From: Comamonas testosteroni
GTDB lineage: Bacteria > Pseudomonadota > Gammaproteobacteria > Burkholderiales > Burkholderiaceae_C
Direction: 5' to 3'
NCBI RefSeq assembly: GCF_000761245.1
Contig: NZ_AWOR01000078.1
Location: 310,001 to 374,000, forward strand
DNA length: 64,000 bases
Both the position numbers and the translations under genes were made by a program. The stretch's first letter is position 1. Every line of letters begins with the position of its first letter. The notes under the pieces are model-generated. The model did not search any database, had not been told where the DNA came from, and saw only the letters and a program-made list of their open reading frames with translations. This document shows positions 35,245 through 43,324 of the stretch, piece after piece.

Positions 35245-35325
35245 AAAACCATCCTCTATGGGTTGTGTGTTCGGCGGGCGCTGCTGCCGGGTCGGCGGCA
35301 GCGCTTGTCTCCTGAAGTCGCCATT

Positions 35326-35781
35326 TTAGAGGGAGGTCGGCTCCGATGTCCGGTCTGTTGCTTGTGCGTCAGCCGCCGCTGGGTCTTCCTTTTGCTCGGG
35401 ACGCTGCAGCTCCCACTTCATGAGACGGCCAGAGACAAACTCGCAGGTCACATGGGACTGCGAGCCGTCGGTCCAGCGGTAGATCTCGGGACTCTGGCCC
35501 TCTTCGGACAGACGCTGGCCCAGGGAGCGGGTCATGGCCACCACATGGACCAGCGGAGCCTTGGGCTTGAGCTTGGCATTGAGCATCACGGCGCTGCCTA
35601 CATAGCCGATAGGCCGGTCCGACGCCTTCTTCATGATGGACATCAGGCGCGTGAAGTGCAGCAGCACCCACATGATGATGCCGCCTGCCACGGCCGCCAC
35701 GCCGGGCCAGCCCGCAGAGTTGTAGGCCGCGATCACCAGCACGATCAAGCCCAGGGGAACCAAAATATTGCGCAAATTCAT
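35326..35781 (-). CDS. Small membrane protein of unknown function
   Basis: This 151-residue protein has two N-terminal membrane helices (residues ~5-22 and ~26-43). A cytoplasmic or periplasmic part follows with KPKAPLVHVVAMTRSLGQRL and a GSQSHVTCEFVSGRLMKWE block, and the tail is acidic and Ala-rich. I do not recognise a named family, although such proteins recur in Burkholderiales. The composition, unbroken frame and ATG at 35781 support a real gene. It lies between ilvE and radA on the same strand, with a family B repeat upstream. Confidence 0.7.
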   Translation of the reverse strand: MNLRNILVPLGLIVLVIAAYNSAGWPGVAAVAGGIIMWVLLHFTRLMSIMKKASDRPIGYVGSAVMLNAKLKPKAPLVHVVAMTRSLGQRLSEEGQSPEIYRWTDGSQSHVTCEFVSGRLMKWELQRPEQKEDPAAADAQATDRTSEPTSL

Positions 35782-35862
35782 GGGCTTATTGTCTTACGAG
35801 GGTATGGGTTCGAGTGTGCGGGCAGTGCGTATGCCCGTACAGGCTGCTGTGATCAAGGGGTT

Positions 35863-35959
35863 TTCAAAAACAGTAGCTGTACTCGCATATGAATAAATGA
35901 TTTCAGATAATTTATTAGCTCAAAGCAATGATTTACAAGCATAAGCAGCTATCAAAATA
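35863..35959. repeat. AT-rich inverted-repeat element, family B, copy 2
   Basis: This ~97 bp element lies just downstream of the radA stop. It has outer arms TTTTCAAAAACAGTAGCTG and GCATAAGCAGCTATCAAAAT and an interior with AAATGATTTCAGATA, a string shared exactly with copy 3. It is far richer in A and T than its surroundings. Confidence 0.7.
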
Positions 35960-35961
35960 CA

Positions 35962-37347
35962 TCAGCCAATGCCACGCACGATGTTGATGGCTTCATCCAC
36001 GCGCTCCACGGCATGGATGGTCAGTCCAGCGATGGGTTTCTTGGGTGCATTGGCCTTGGGAACCACGGCGATAGTGAATCCCAACTTTGCCGCCTCCTTA
36101 AGGCGCTCCTGGCCGCGCGGTGCGGGGCGCACCTCACCGGCCAGACCGACCTCGCCAAACGCAATAAAGCCCTTGGGCAGCGATTTGCCGCGAAGGCTGG
36201 AAGTGATTGCCAACATCACAGCCAGGTCGGCCGCAGGCTCATTGATGCGCACGCCGCCCACGGCATTGACGAAGACATCCTGGTCGGCGCAGGCCACGCC
36301 CGCATGGCGGTTGAGCACGGCCAGCAGCATGGCCAGCCGGTCGCGGTCCAGGCCGACCGAGAGGCGGCGTGCGGCCGGGCCGCCCTGGTCCACCAGGGCC
36401 TGGATTTCCACCAGCATGGGGCGCGTGCCCTCCAGCGTCACCAGCACGCAGCTGCCGGGCACGGGCTCGCTGTGCTGGCTCAGAAAGATGGCGCTGGGGT
36501 TGGTCACGCCCTTGAGGCCTTTTTCCGTCATCGCGAAGACGCCGATCTCGTTGACGGCACCGAAGCGGTTCTTGATGGCGCGCACCAGGCGGAAGTTGCT
36601 GTGCGTGTCGCCTTCGAAGTAGAGCACCGTGTCCACCATGTGCTCGAGCACGCGCGGGCCGGCCAGAGCGCCGTCCTTGGTGACATGGCCCACCAAAATG
36701 ATGGTGATGCCCGTGGTCTTGGCCGCGCGCGTCAGATGGGCCGCGCATTCGCGTACCTGGGCCACGGACCCCGGAGCTGAGGAGAGCTGGTCCGAATACA
36801 CCGTCTGGATCGAGTCGATCACCACCACGGCGGGCTGGGTGGCCTCCACGGTGGCCAGGATTTTCTCGAGCTGGATCTCGGCCAGTACATTGACCTGGCT
36901 GTTGTCCAGCCCCAGCCGGCGCGAGCGCAGGGCCACCTGGGCGCCGCTTTCCTCGCCCGTCACATAGAGCGTGGGCAGGCCGATGCGATGCAATGCATCC
37001 ATGGCTTGCAAAAGAAGTGTGGACTTACCTATTCCGGGGTCTCCGCCAATCAGCACCACGCCACCTTCGACCACGCCGCCGCCCAGCACGCGGTCCAGCT
37101 CCTCGATGCCGCTGGGCGTGCGCGCCACATCCTGGGCTTCGATGGCCGACAGCGGGGTGACGGGCTGGGCATTGGCCAGACCTGCATAGCCCTGAGGCTG
37201 GCTCAGGCGGTTCTTGCCGCCCGAGGCGGAGTCGGCCACGGTCTCGACCAGTGTGTTCCAGGCGCCGCAGCCCGGGCATTTGCCCAGCCAGCGCGGGCTG
37301 GTGCCGCCACAGGCGTTGCAGGTGAAAGTGGTTTTCTCTTTGGCCAT
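35962..37347 (-). CDS. radA: DNA repair protein RadA
   Basis: This cytoplasmic RecA-like helicase promotes branch migration in recombinational repair. The 461-residue protein has an N-terminal zinc finger (Cys10, 13, 24, 27), the Walker A GGDPGIGKST (101-110), Walker B VVVIDSIQT, the RadA-specific KNRFG (259-263) and a C-terminal Lon-like domain (FVNAVGGVRINEPAADLA ... FGEVGLAGEVRP). Length and motifs are those of functional RadA. ATG 37347 begins MAKEKTTF; three extra codons upstream are possible. It lies upstream of the small membrane protein gene on the same strand, 180 bp away. Confidence 0.96.
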   Translation of the reverse strand: MAKEKTTFTCNACGGTSPRWLGKCPGCGAWNTLVETVADSASGGKNRLSQPQGYAGLANAQPVTPLSAIEAQDVARTPSGIEELDRVLGGGVVEGGVVLIGGDPGIGKSTLLLQAMDALHRIGLPTLYVTGEESGAQVALRSRRLGLDNSQVNVLAEIQLEKILATVEATQPAVVVIDSIQTVYSDQLSSAPGSVAQVRECAAHLTRAAKTTGITIILVGHVTKDGALAGPRVLEHMVDTVLYFEGDTHSNFRLVRAIKNRFGAVNEIGVFAMTEKGLKGVTNPSAIFLSQHSEPVPGSCVLVTLEGTRPMLVEIQALVDQGGPAARRLSVGLDRDRLAMLLAVLNRHAGVACADQDVFVNAVGGVRINEPAADLAVMLAITSSLRGKSLPKGFIAFGEVGLAGEVRPAPRGQERLKEAAKLGFTIAVVPKANAPKKPIAGLTIHAVERVDEAINIVRGIG

Positions 37348-37527
37348 GGGCGGCAACTATACCGACTGGCATGGGCGGCAATTGCTGCTGCCCATAGGGA
37401 GCTGGCGACAAATCTCAGAGCCAGTAACCATAAAAAGCGCGTTTTTATATAACTGCTCCGCATGACAGGCCGATTTAGGCTACAATTGCGCCATCGACAC
37501 AGCAACTGCTGTTGAGAAACAAATTAC

Positions 37528-37604
<77 letters not shown>

Positions 37605-37606
37605 AT

Positions 37607-37638
37607 AAAAAAGCCTTCTGGAAACAGAAGGCTTTTTT
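37607..37638. terminator. Intrinsic terminator after tRNA-fMet
   Basis: AAAAA, stem GCCTTCTG-GAAA-CAGAAGGC, TTTTTT. It begins three bases after the tRNA CCA end. Confidence 0.9.
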
Positions 37639-37674
37639 CGTTGTGCTCGCGCTAAAAAAGGCACATCCCAACAA

Positions 37675-37854
37675 AGAGATGCCGAGCAAGAGACGGCCTC
37701 GCGGCCGGGCCGCCCCGGCGAAGCCAGCGTCCCCCTCCCTTGGCGCGAAGCGCGTAGAGAGAGGGGTTCCCGGCTAGGGGCGTCCGGCCAGGGGCGCCCG
37801 GCCAGGGGCGCCCGGCCAGGGAGAAGGCGCGCGTAGCGCCTCCGCCTCAGGGGG
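37675..37854 (-). repeat. GC-rich 3'-UTR repeat, family A, copy 5 (expanded)
   Basis: This is the longest copy. On the minus strand it starts CCCCCTGAGGCGG one base after the gdhA stop and ends near TTGCTCGGCATCTCT. Between the two conserved ends it carries a 14-bp tandem repeat tract and extra GC-rich sequence, doubling its size. Confidence 0.75.
37762..37817. repeat. Four tandem 14-bp units
   Basis: Units are AGGGGTTCCCGGCT, AGGGGCGTCCGGCC and two identical AGGGGCGCCCGGCC. Each contains a near-palindromic GGGGCGCCC. The tract lies inside family A copy 5. Confidence 0.85.
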
Positions 37855-37855
37855 T

Positions 37856-39163
37856 TTATGGATACAGGCCGCGTGCCTCGCGGGCGTGGAGAATGCGCTT
37901 GCAGGCCACGATGAAGGTGGCGGTGCGCAGTGTCACCTTGTGCTCCTGGGCCACGGCCCAGACGCCGGCAAAGGCTTCCTGCATGATGCGCACCAGACGG
38001 GCGTTGATTTCGTCTTCGGTCCAGAAGAAGCTGGAGAAATCCTGCACCCACTCGAAGTAGCTCACGGTCACGCCGCCGGCATTCGCAATCACGTCGGGCA
38101 GAACCAGCACGCCTTTTTCGCTGAGGATGTCGTCAGCCTCAGGAGTGGTGGGGCCGTTGGCACCTTCGATCACCAGCTTGGCCTTGATCTGGCCGGCGTT
38201 TTCCTCGGTGATCTGGCCTTCCAGTGCCGCGGGGATCAGGATGTCGCAATCCACGCCCCAGAAGGCGGCTGCATCCATGGCCTCGCCACCGGCAAAGCCA
38301 CCCACACCGCCGGTATTGCCCACATGCTCCAGCAATGCCGTCACATCCAGGCCATTGGCGTTCTGAATGGTGCCCGTATGGTCCTGCACGGCCACGACCT
38401 TGGCTCCGGCATCGGCAAACAGCTTGCCCGCAGTGCCGCCCACATTGCCAAAGCCCTGCACGGCCACGCGTGCGCCCTGCACATTCAGGCCGGTGAGCTT
38501 GGCGGCTTCCACGCCCACGGTGAACACGCCGCGGCCCGTGGCCTCGACGCGACCCAGCGATCCGCCCAGGTCCACGGGCTTGCCCGTGACCACGCCGGTG
38601 GCCGTGGCGCCCGTGTTCATGGAGTAGGTGTCCATCATCCAGGCCATGACCTGACCGTTGGTGTTCACGTCAGGAGCCGGAATGTCCTTGGTGGGGCCGA
38701 TCAGCAGACCGATTTCGCTGGTATAGCGACGTGTCAGGCGCTCCAGCTCGGCCTTGGACAGCTTTCGCGGGTCGACACGGATGCCGCCCTTGGCGCCGCC
38801 GTAGGGCACGTTCACGGCTGCATTCTTGATGCTCATCCAGGCCGACAGTGCCATCACTTCGGACAGCGTCACATCCTGGTGGAAGCGCACGCCGCCCTTG
38901 CCGGGACCGCGGCTCAGGTTGTGCTGCACGCGGTAGCCCTCGAAGTGGGCGATACGGCCGTCATCCATCTCGATGGGGACATCGACGATCAGGATGCGCT
39001 TGGGACGCTTGAGCGTTTCCACCCAGCGGGCCAGCGAGCCCAGATAGGGGGTGACACGGTCGACCTGTTGCAGATAAATGCCCCAGGGACCGAGGTGATC
39101 GGGGTTGAGGTAGGAGGGCAGAGCATGCGCTGTGGACAGCGCTGAAGAGTCTTTGGCTTGCAT
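37856..39163 (-). CDS. gdhA: Glutamate dehydrogenase (Glu/Leu/Phe/Val dehydrogenase family)
   Basis: This enzyme interconverts glutamate and 2-oxoglutarate plus ammonia. The 435-residue protein has the glutamate-binding block [13 protein letters not shown], the [15 protein letters not shown] segment, the dinucleotide fold [11 protein letters not shown] and SNP-type active-site residues in [14 protein letters not shown]. The size is that of the hexameric NAD/NADP enzymes of the Bacillus RocG/GudB class rather than the 447-residue E. coli GdhA. ATG 39163 begins MQAKDSS; an upstream open extension is not protein-like. It stands alone, ahead of a family A repeat. Confidence 0.92.
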   Translation of the reverse strand: MQAKDSSALSTAHALPSYLNPDHLGPWGIYLQQVDRVTPYLGSLARWVETLKRPKRILIVDVPIEMDDGRIAHFEGYRVQHNLSRGPGKGGVRFHQDVTLSEVMALSAWMSIKNAAVNVPYGGAKGGIRVDPRKLSKAELERLTRRYTSEIGLLIGPTKDIPAPDVNTNGQVMAWMMDTYSMNTGATATGVVTGKPVDLGGSLGRVEATGRGVFTVGVEAAKLTGLNVQGARVAVQGFGNVGGTAGKLFADAGAKVVAVQDHTGTIQNANGLDVTALLEHVGNTGGVGGFAGGEAMDAAAFWGVDCDILIPAALEGQITEENAGQIKAKLVIEGANGPTTPEADDILSEKGVLVLPDVIANAGGVTVSYFEWVQDFSSFFWTEDEINARLVRIMQEAFAGVWAVAQEHKVTLRTATFIVACKRILHAREARGLYP

Positions 39164-39372
39164 GATGTAGGCCTGGTTGACTGAGTGGAGCAAGGTCGTT
39201 GTAAGCCCTTGCTGTCCGGGATTCACAGTGTGCGCGCGCCGAATTTTCCTGTCCAAGGCTTCTTGCTTGAGATGCTATGCATTTTGTGCATAACCATCCG
39301 AAAGCCGCTCTGGATGTGGGCCAAGCACTGAATTGGTGACATGGAGGCAGGAAATTTGCCATGATTGCCGTC

Positions 39373-40296
39373 ATGTCTGAAAACAATGATTGCAAAAGCG
39401 GCTGGTGCGGCCCGGCACCGTTTGCCAATACCCCGCCCATAGGGCTGGCTCCCGAGCTGCAGACGCAGGAAGAGGTGCTGCCCGACTGGAAGACGTTGTG
39501 GCCCGATTTGCCCGAGGACAGCTATGCCACGGCCGATGCGCTGTGGTGGTCGCGCAAACTGGGCACGGCCCAGGCCCTGGGCGCCGACGTGGCAGCGCTG
39601 ATGCGCGATGCCACCGATGCCCGCGCCGTGCAAAGCGCGTTGGCGCGCACCTGGAACTGGTGGCCCGCCGATCGCGCGCCGCGCTACTGGAAGTCCGGCG
39701 GCCCGGGCCGCAACGCCGCGCTGCTGCATGTGCCGCTGCCCGAGGACGGCATTCGCCAGGGATTGAACCCGGTGCCGGCGCCCGACACCGTCTTCAATCT
39801 GCGCTGTGCCGAGGCCGAGATCGCCCTGCGCATAGGCCGGGATGTGAGCGCCGAGCAGGCCGCAGTCCTCGATTACGACAGCGCGCTGGCGCTGGTGGAT
39901 GCCGCCTGCGTGGCCGTGGAATGGGTGGATGTGCGCTGGCGCGACGGCCTCAAGGCCCCGGCCCTGGCCTTGCTGGCCGACGGCCAATGCCATGGCGGAC
40001 TGGCGCTGGGCGAGTGGCAGAGCGCTTCCGTCATCGCCGGCCGCGACTGGGCTCGGCAGTTGTGCACGGTGGCCGTGAACGGCGGCCCGCCGCAGCGCTT
40101 TACCGGCACGCACAGCCTGGGCGATCCGGCCTGGCTGCTCGTGGACTGGCTGCAGCATGTGGCACGCGAATACGGCACTGTGCCTGCCGGCACCGTGGTG
40201 ACGACAGGAACCTGGTGCGGCTGCATGCCGCTTCAGGCCGGTGATCGCTTCGAGATGGAGTTCGACGGCCTGGGCGCACTGGGCTGGCAGTTCTGA
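39373..40296 (+). CDS. FAH-fold hydratase, 2-keto-4-pentenoate hydratase-like
   Basis: This 307-residue protein of the fumarylacetoacetate hydrolase superfamily is close to MhpD/HpcG hydratases that act on ring-cleavage products. The metal-binding region appears as AEAEIALRIGRDV, with DAACVAVEWVDVRW and the late TVVTTGTWCGCMPLQAGD block. The N-terminal ~60 residues with two Cys (CKSGWC) are unusual. No aromatic catabolic genes adjoin, so a substrate is not assignable. ATG 39373 (MSENNDC) was preferred to an ATG four codons upstream. It is convergent with ppk2 across a family B repeat. Confidence 0.75.
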   Translation: MSENNDCKSGWCGPAPFANTPPIGLAPELQTQEEVLPDWKTLWPDLPEDSYATADALWWSRKLGTAQALGADVAALMRDATDARAVQSALARTWNWWPADRAPRYWKSGGPGRNAALLHVPLPEDGIRQGLNPVPAPDTVFNLRCAEAEIALRIGRDVSAEQAAVLDYDSALALVDAACVAVEWVDVRWRDGLKAPALALLADGQCHGGLALGEWQSASVIAGRDWARQLCTVAVNGGPPQRFTGTHSLGDPAWLLVDWLQHVAREYGTVPAGTVVTTGTWCGCMPLQAGDRFEMEFDGLGALGWQF

Positions 40297-40325
40297 TCCG
40301 CTCTGAGCTGATCCGTCCTGAGGTC

Positions 40326-40421
40326 TTCAAAAACAGGAGCTTCTAGCGCTTGTTGATAAATGATTTCAGATACTTTTGAATCTGAAATTAATTACTTGCA
40401 TGCGTTAGCAGCTCTGTTTTT
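40326..40421. repeat. AT-rich inverted-repeat element, family B, copy 3
   Basis: This ~96 bp element lies between two convergent genes. Its ends are CAAAAACAGGAGCTTCTAGC and GCGTTAGCAGCTCTGTTTTT, and its centre is a perfect 8-bp hairpin TTTCAGAT/ATCTGAAA. With T and A runs at its ends it could work as a bidirectional terminator. Confidence 0.7.
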
Positions 40422-40464
40422 AAGAGCGAAGCACGAGCGCTGATGGCTGCGGGCGCTGGCCGCG

Positions 40465-41580
40465 TCAGCGGACCTTGATGTGATCGAGCGCTGGTGCGCC
40501 GGGCGGATATTTGAGCTCCAGATTGCCCAGCACCTCGCGCAGCACAGTGGCTACCATCAGATTGCGGTGGGTCTTGGAGTCGGCGGGCACGATGGTCCAG
40601 GGCGCCCAGGGCGTGTGCGTGGCGCCCAGCAGCTGGCCGTAGGCCTGCTGGTAGTCGTCCCACTGGGCGCGCACCTTGAGGTCGTTCTCGTCGAATTTCC
40701 AGTGCTTGCAGGGGTCGTCCAGGCGCTGCTGCAGCCGCTCGCGCTGTTCGTCCTTGCTGATGTGCAGCATGAACTTGACGATCACCGTGCCGGTCTCGCT
40801 GAGCATGCGCTCGAAGTCGTTGATCTGCGCATAGCGCTGGGTCTGCTGCTCGGGCGTGAGCCAGCCGTTGACCACGGGCACCAGCACATCCTCGTACTGG
40901 CTGCGGTTGAAGAGCACGATCTCGCCCGCACCCGGCAGTTGCTGGTGAATGCGCCACAGATAGTCATGCGCTTTCTCGATCTCGCTGGGCGCCTTCCAGC
41001 CCACGGTGCGCACGCCCAGCGGCGACATGCGGCCGAAGACCGCACGCAGCGTGCCGTCCTTGCCTGCGGCATCCATGCCCTGCAGGATGACCAGCAGCTT
41101 GAAACGCCGGTCGGCATAGAAAACATTCTGCAGCCCGTCCAGTGCCTCGGCCAGCTGGCTCACGCTGTCCTTGTCATATTGCTTGCCCTTGTCGCTGGAG
41201 AAGGGCTTGGCGGCCGGGTCGAACTTTTGCAGATCCACTGCGGGCCGAGGGTGCCCGGTGGTCAAACGACTGTCGCGTGGCTGGCCCGGTTGCCAGGGCT
41301 GCCATAGCTTGCGCAGCGCCTTGTCCTTGGTCTCGAAGGGGTAGACATGGGCAGCGGCGGGCGCGGGAAGCTCCGGTGCCTTCGCCGAAGCCTTGCTCAA
41401 GGTTTTGGCTGCAGGTTTTTTGATGGGGGCTGGCTGCGGGGCGGATGACTTGGCCGTCTTGGCGGCCTTGACCGATGCGCTGGTCGGAAACGGCAGGCGT
41501 TTGCGTGCCGGCTGGCGGTCCGGTTCGGTGGTCGCTGCAGGCGATGTGGCGGGGGCGGCTTTGGCGGGCTGACGGGGCAT
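40465..41580 (-). CDS. ppk2: Polyphosphate kinase 2 family protein with basic N-terminal tail
   Basis: This 371-residue protein transfers phosphate between polyphosphate and nucleotides. The PPK2 core begins near residue 85. It has the Walker A GMDAAGKDGT, the GRMSPLGVRTVGWKAPS block, LFNRSQYEDVLVPVV (Walker B and lid), and the KHWKFDENDLKVRAQWDDY region that favours the class III/nucleotide-phosphotransferase group. The first ~80 residues are a disordered tail rich in Ala, Pro and Lys (KAAKTAKSSAP, KKPAAKTLSKASAKA), which recalls histone H1-like tails. ATG 41580 is required to include that tail; its frame is unbroken. It is transcribed towards the FAH gene. Confidence 0.88.
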   Translation of the reverse strand: MPRQPAKAAPATSPAATTEPDRQPARKRLPFPTSASVKAAKTAKSSAPQPAPIKKPAAKTLSKASAKAPELPAPAAAHVYPFETKDKALRKLWQPWQPGQPRDSRLTTGHPRPAVDLQKFDPAAKPFSSDKGKQYDKDSVSQLAEALDGLQNVFYADRRFKLLVILQGMDAAGKDGTLRAVFGRMSPLGVRTVGWKAPSEIEKAHDYLWRIHQQLPGAGEIVLFNRSQYEDVLVPVVNGWLTPEQQTQRYAQINDFERMLSETGTVIVKFMLHISKDEQRERLQQRLDDPCKHWKFDENDLKVRAQWDDYQQAYGQLLGATHTPWAPWTIVPADSKTHRNLMVATVLREVLGNLELKYPPGAPALDHIKVR

Positions 41581-41706
41581 GTATTGAAACTCCTGTGCAG
41601 TGCAAATTGATTCGCTATGGAATGACTAGCGGCTGGCGCTTGTACATTCTGCTCCTTAAGCGTTTTTGGCTACAAGGCCGGATGTTGGAGGCAAGCCCAT
41701 GCAAGC

Positions 41707-42618
41707 TCAGCGCTCGCGCAGCAGTTGCACAAAGCGCCTGGCTGCCAGACCCTGGGCACGCTCCTTGGACCAGACCCAGTCCACGAACAAGGTCGTGCCG
41801 TTGCTGATGTTGAGCACGGGAATTTCCATCAGTGCGCCGCTGCCGATATGCGACTCCACCAGGCCCTTGGGCAGCCAGCCCCAGGCCAGACCTGCACCTA
41901 TCAGCGACAGCGCTGCCTGGTGGCTGTCCGTGCGCCAGAGCTGGCGCGCAAACACAAAGCGCGGATCGGTCTGCTGCGGGTCGCGGCTGGCTACCAGCAC
42001 CTGACGCGTGGCGGCCAACTGCTCCACCGTGAGCTGCGGCCGTGTGGTGCGGCCCTGCTCATGCTCGGCCAGCGCCTGCTGCCAGAGCTCGAACTGCGGC
42101 GACATCACGGCCACCAGCGTCTCGCGGCCCATTTCCTGGAAGCCCTCGCGTCCGTCCATGGCGGGTCGCTCGAATACCAGGGCCAGATGGGCGCGACCCG
42201 CATGCAAAAGCTCCAGCGCATCTGCCTGGGGAGCTGCCAGCACCTCGATCGGCAGCGCGGGAAACTCGTGCACCAGCCGGTTCAGCGGTTCGCTCCAGTG
42301 CGTGGCCAGCAGCTCGGGGGCGATGGCCAGCGTCAGCCTTTCCTCCAGACCAGCATGCAGCGCCTGCGCCTGCCAGTTCAGCAACTGCAACTGCTCGGCC
42401 AGCAGGCGCGCCTGCGGCTCGAGCGCGCGGGCGGCGGCACTGGGCACGGGCTCGCGCCCGCTGCGGTCGAACAACTGCAGGTCCAGCTCGGCCTCCAGCT
42501 GGGCGATGGCCATGCTGACGGCCGAGGGCACACGCCCGAGCTTGCGTGCAGCCGCCGAGAAGGAGCCGGCATCGAGCACGGCAAGAAACAGCGGGACCTG
42601 GTCGGCGCTAAAGGGCAT
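41707..42618 (-). CDS. LysR family transcriptional regulator
   Basis: This 303-residue regulator has an N-terminal HTH (VPLFLAVLDAGSFSAAARKLG, VPSAVSMAIAQLEAELDLQLF) and a C-terminal type 2 periplasmic-binding-protein-like sensor (LTLAIAPELLATHWSEPL, GLAWGWLPKGLV). It is divergent from the PACE transporter gene with 72 bp between starts. This matches the aceR-aceI arrangement in which the regulator activates the exporter in response to biocides or polyamines. The intergenic LysR box was not pinned down, though ATTTT-AAAAT-like repeats occur. Confidence 0.87.
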   Translation of the reverse strand: MPFSADQVPLFLAVLDAGSFSAAARKLGRVPSAVSMAIAQLEAELDLQLFDRSGREPVPSAAARALEPQARLLAEQLQLLNWQAQALHAGLEERLTLAIAPELLATHWSEPLNRLVHEFPALPIEVLAAPQADALELLHAGRAHLALVFERPAMDGREGFQEMGRETLVAVMSPQFELWQQALAEHEQGRTTRPQLTVEQLAATRQVLVASRDPQQTDPRFVFARQLWRTDSHQAALSLIGAGLAWGWLPKGLVESHIGSGALMEIPVLNISNGTTLFVDWVWSKERAQGLAARRFVQLLRER

Positions 42619-42690
42619 GGTGTCGATCTGTCAGAAAAATTGAAAGGAACTGACTTTTATCTTCAATTTCCAGAACATACACTGCAGCCC

Positions 42691-43215
42691 ATGTCTCAAC
42701 AAGCCTCAGCGATGGCATCCGCTTCCTCCTCTGCCGCATCTCTCAAAAATACCGCCGCCTTTGCGGCCCCCTCCAAGGTTACGGGCCTGCAAGGCCCCAA
42801 GCGTCGCATCCTCTACGTGGGTCTGTACGAACTCATCGCCATCATCGTCTCCAGCTTGATCTTCATGGCCATCGGCCAGAAGGCCAGCGACTCCGGCGTC
42901 ATGGCGGTGGCCGCCTCGGTGATCGCGATCTGCTGGAATCTGAGCTTCAACCACCTGTTCGAAAAATGGGAATCGCGCCAGAGCGTCAAGGGCCGTTCCC
43001 TGATGCGCCGCGTGGTGCATGCCATCGGTTTCGAAGGCGGCATCGCCGCCATGCTGATCCCGCTGATGGCCTGGTGGTTCAGCATCTCGCTGTGGGAAGC
43101 CGCAGTGATGGAAGCCGGTCTGCTGGTGTTCTTCATGGTCTACACCTTTGCCTTCAACTGGGCCTTTGACCGCCTCTTCGGCCTGCCGGCTTCGGCCCAG
43201 GCCGTGGCTGCATGA
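42691..43215 (+). CDS. PACE family efflux transporter (AceI-like)
   Basis: This 174-residue inner-membrane exporter has four helices in two bacterial transmembrane pair repeats: RRILYVGLYELIAIIVSSLI and a matching late segment RSLMRRVVHAIGFEGGIAAM. Residues after the first helix (IGQKASDSGVM) and NLSFNHLFEKWE are conserved in PACE proteins, whose known substrates include chlorhexidine and polyamines. The N-terminal ~35 residues are a Ser/Ala-rich extension. Divergent LysR control is expected. The stop is followed by a bidirectional terminator. Confidence 0.88.
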   Translation: MSQQASAMASASSSAASLKNTAAFAAPSKVTGLQGPKRRILYVGLYELIAIIVSSLIFMAIGQKASDSGVMAVAASVIAICWNLSFNHLFEKWESRQSVKGRSLMRRVVHAIGFEGGIAAMLIPLMAWWFSISLWEAAVMEAGLLVFFMVYTFAFNWAFDRLFGLPASAQAVAA

Positions 43216-43267
43216 TTTGAGCCGCACAAGCCTCTGACGCTTGCGCTGAAGGCGCAAGCAACCATGA

Positions 43268-43307
43268 AAAAAGCGTGTTCCCTTCTACCGGAACACGCTT
43301 TCTTTTT
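43268..43307. terminator. Bidirectional intrinsic terminator
   Basis: A-run, AAAGCGTGTTCC stem with GGAACACGCTTT, then CTTTTT. It separates the convergent PACE and gltS genes. Confidence 0.9.
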
Positions 43308-43324
43308 GGGGCCTGATGCAGCGG

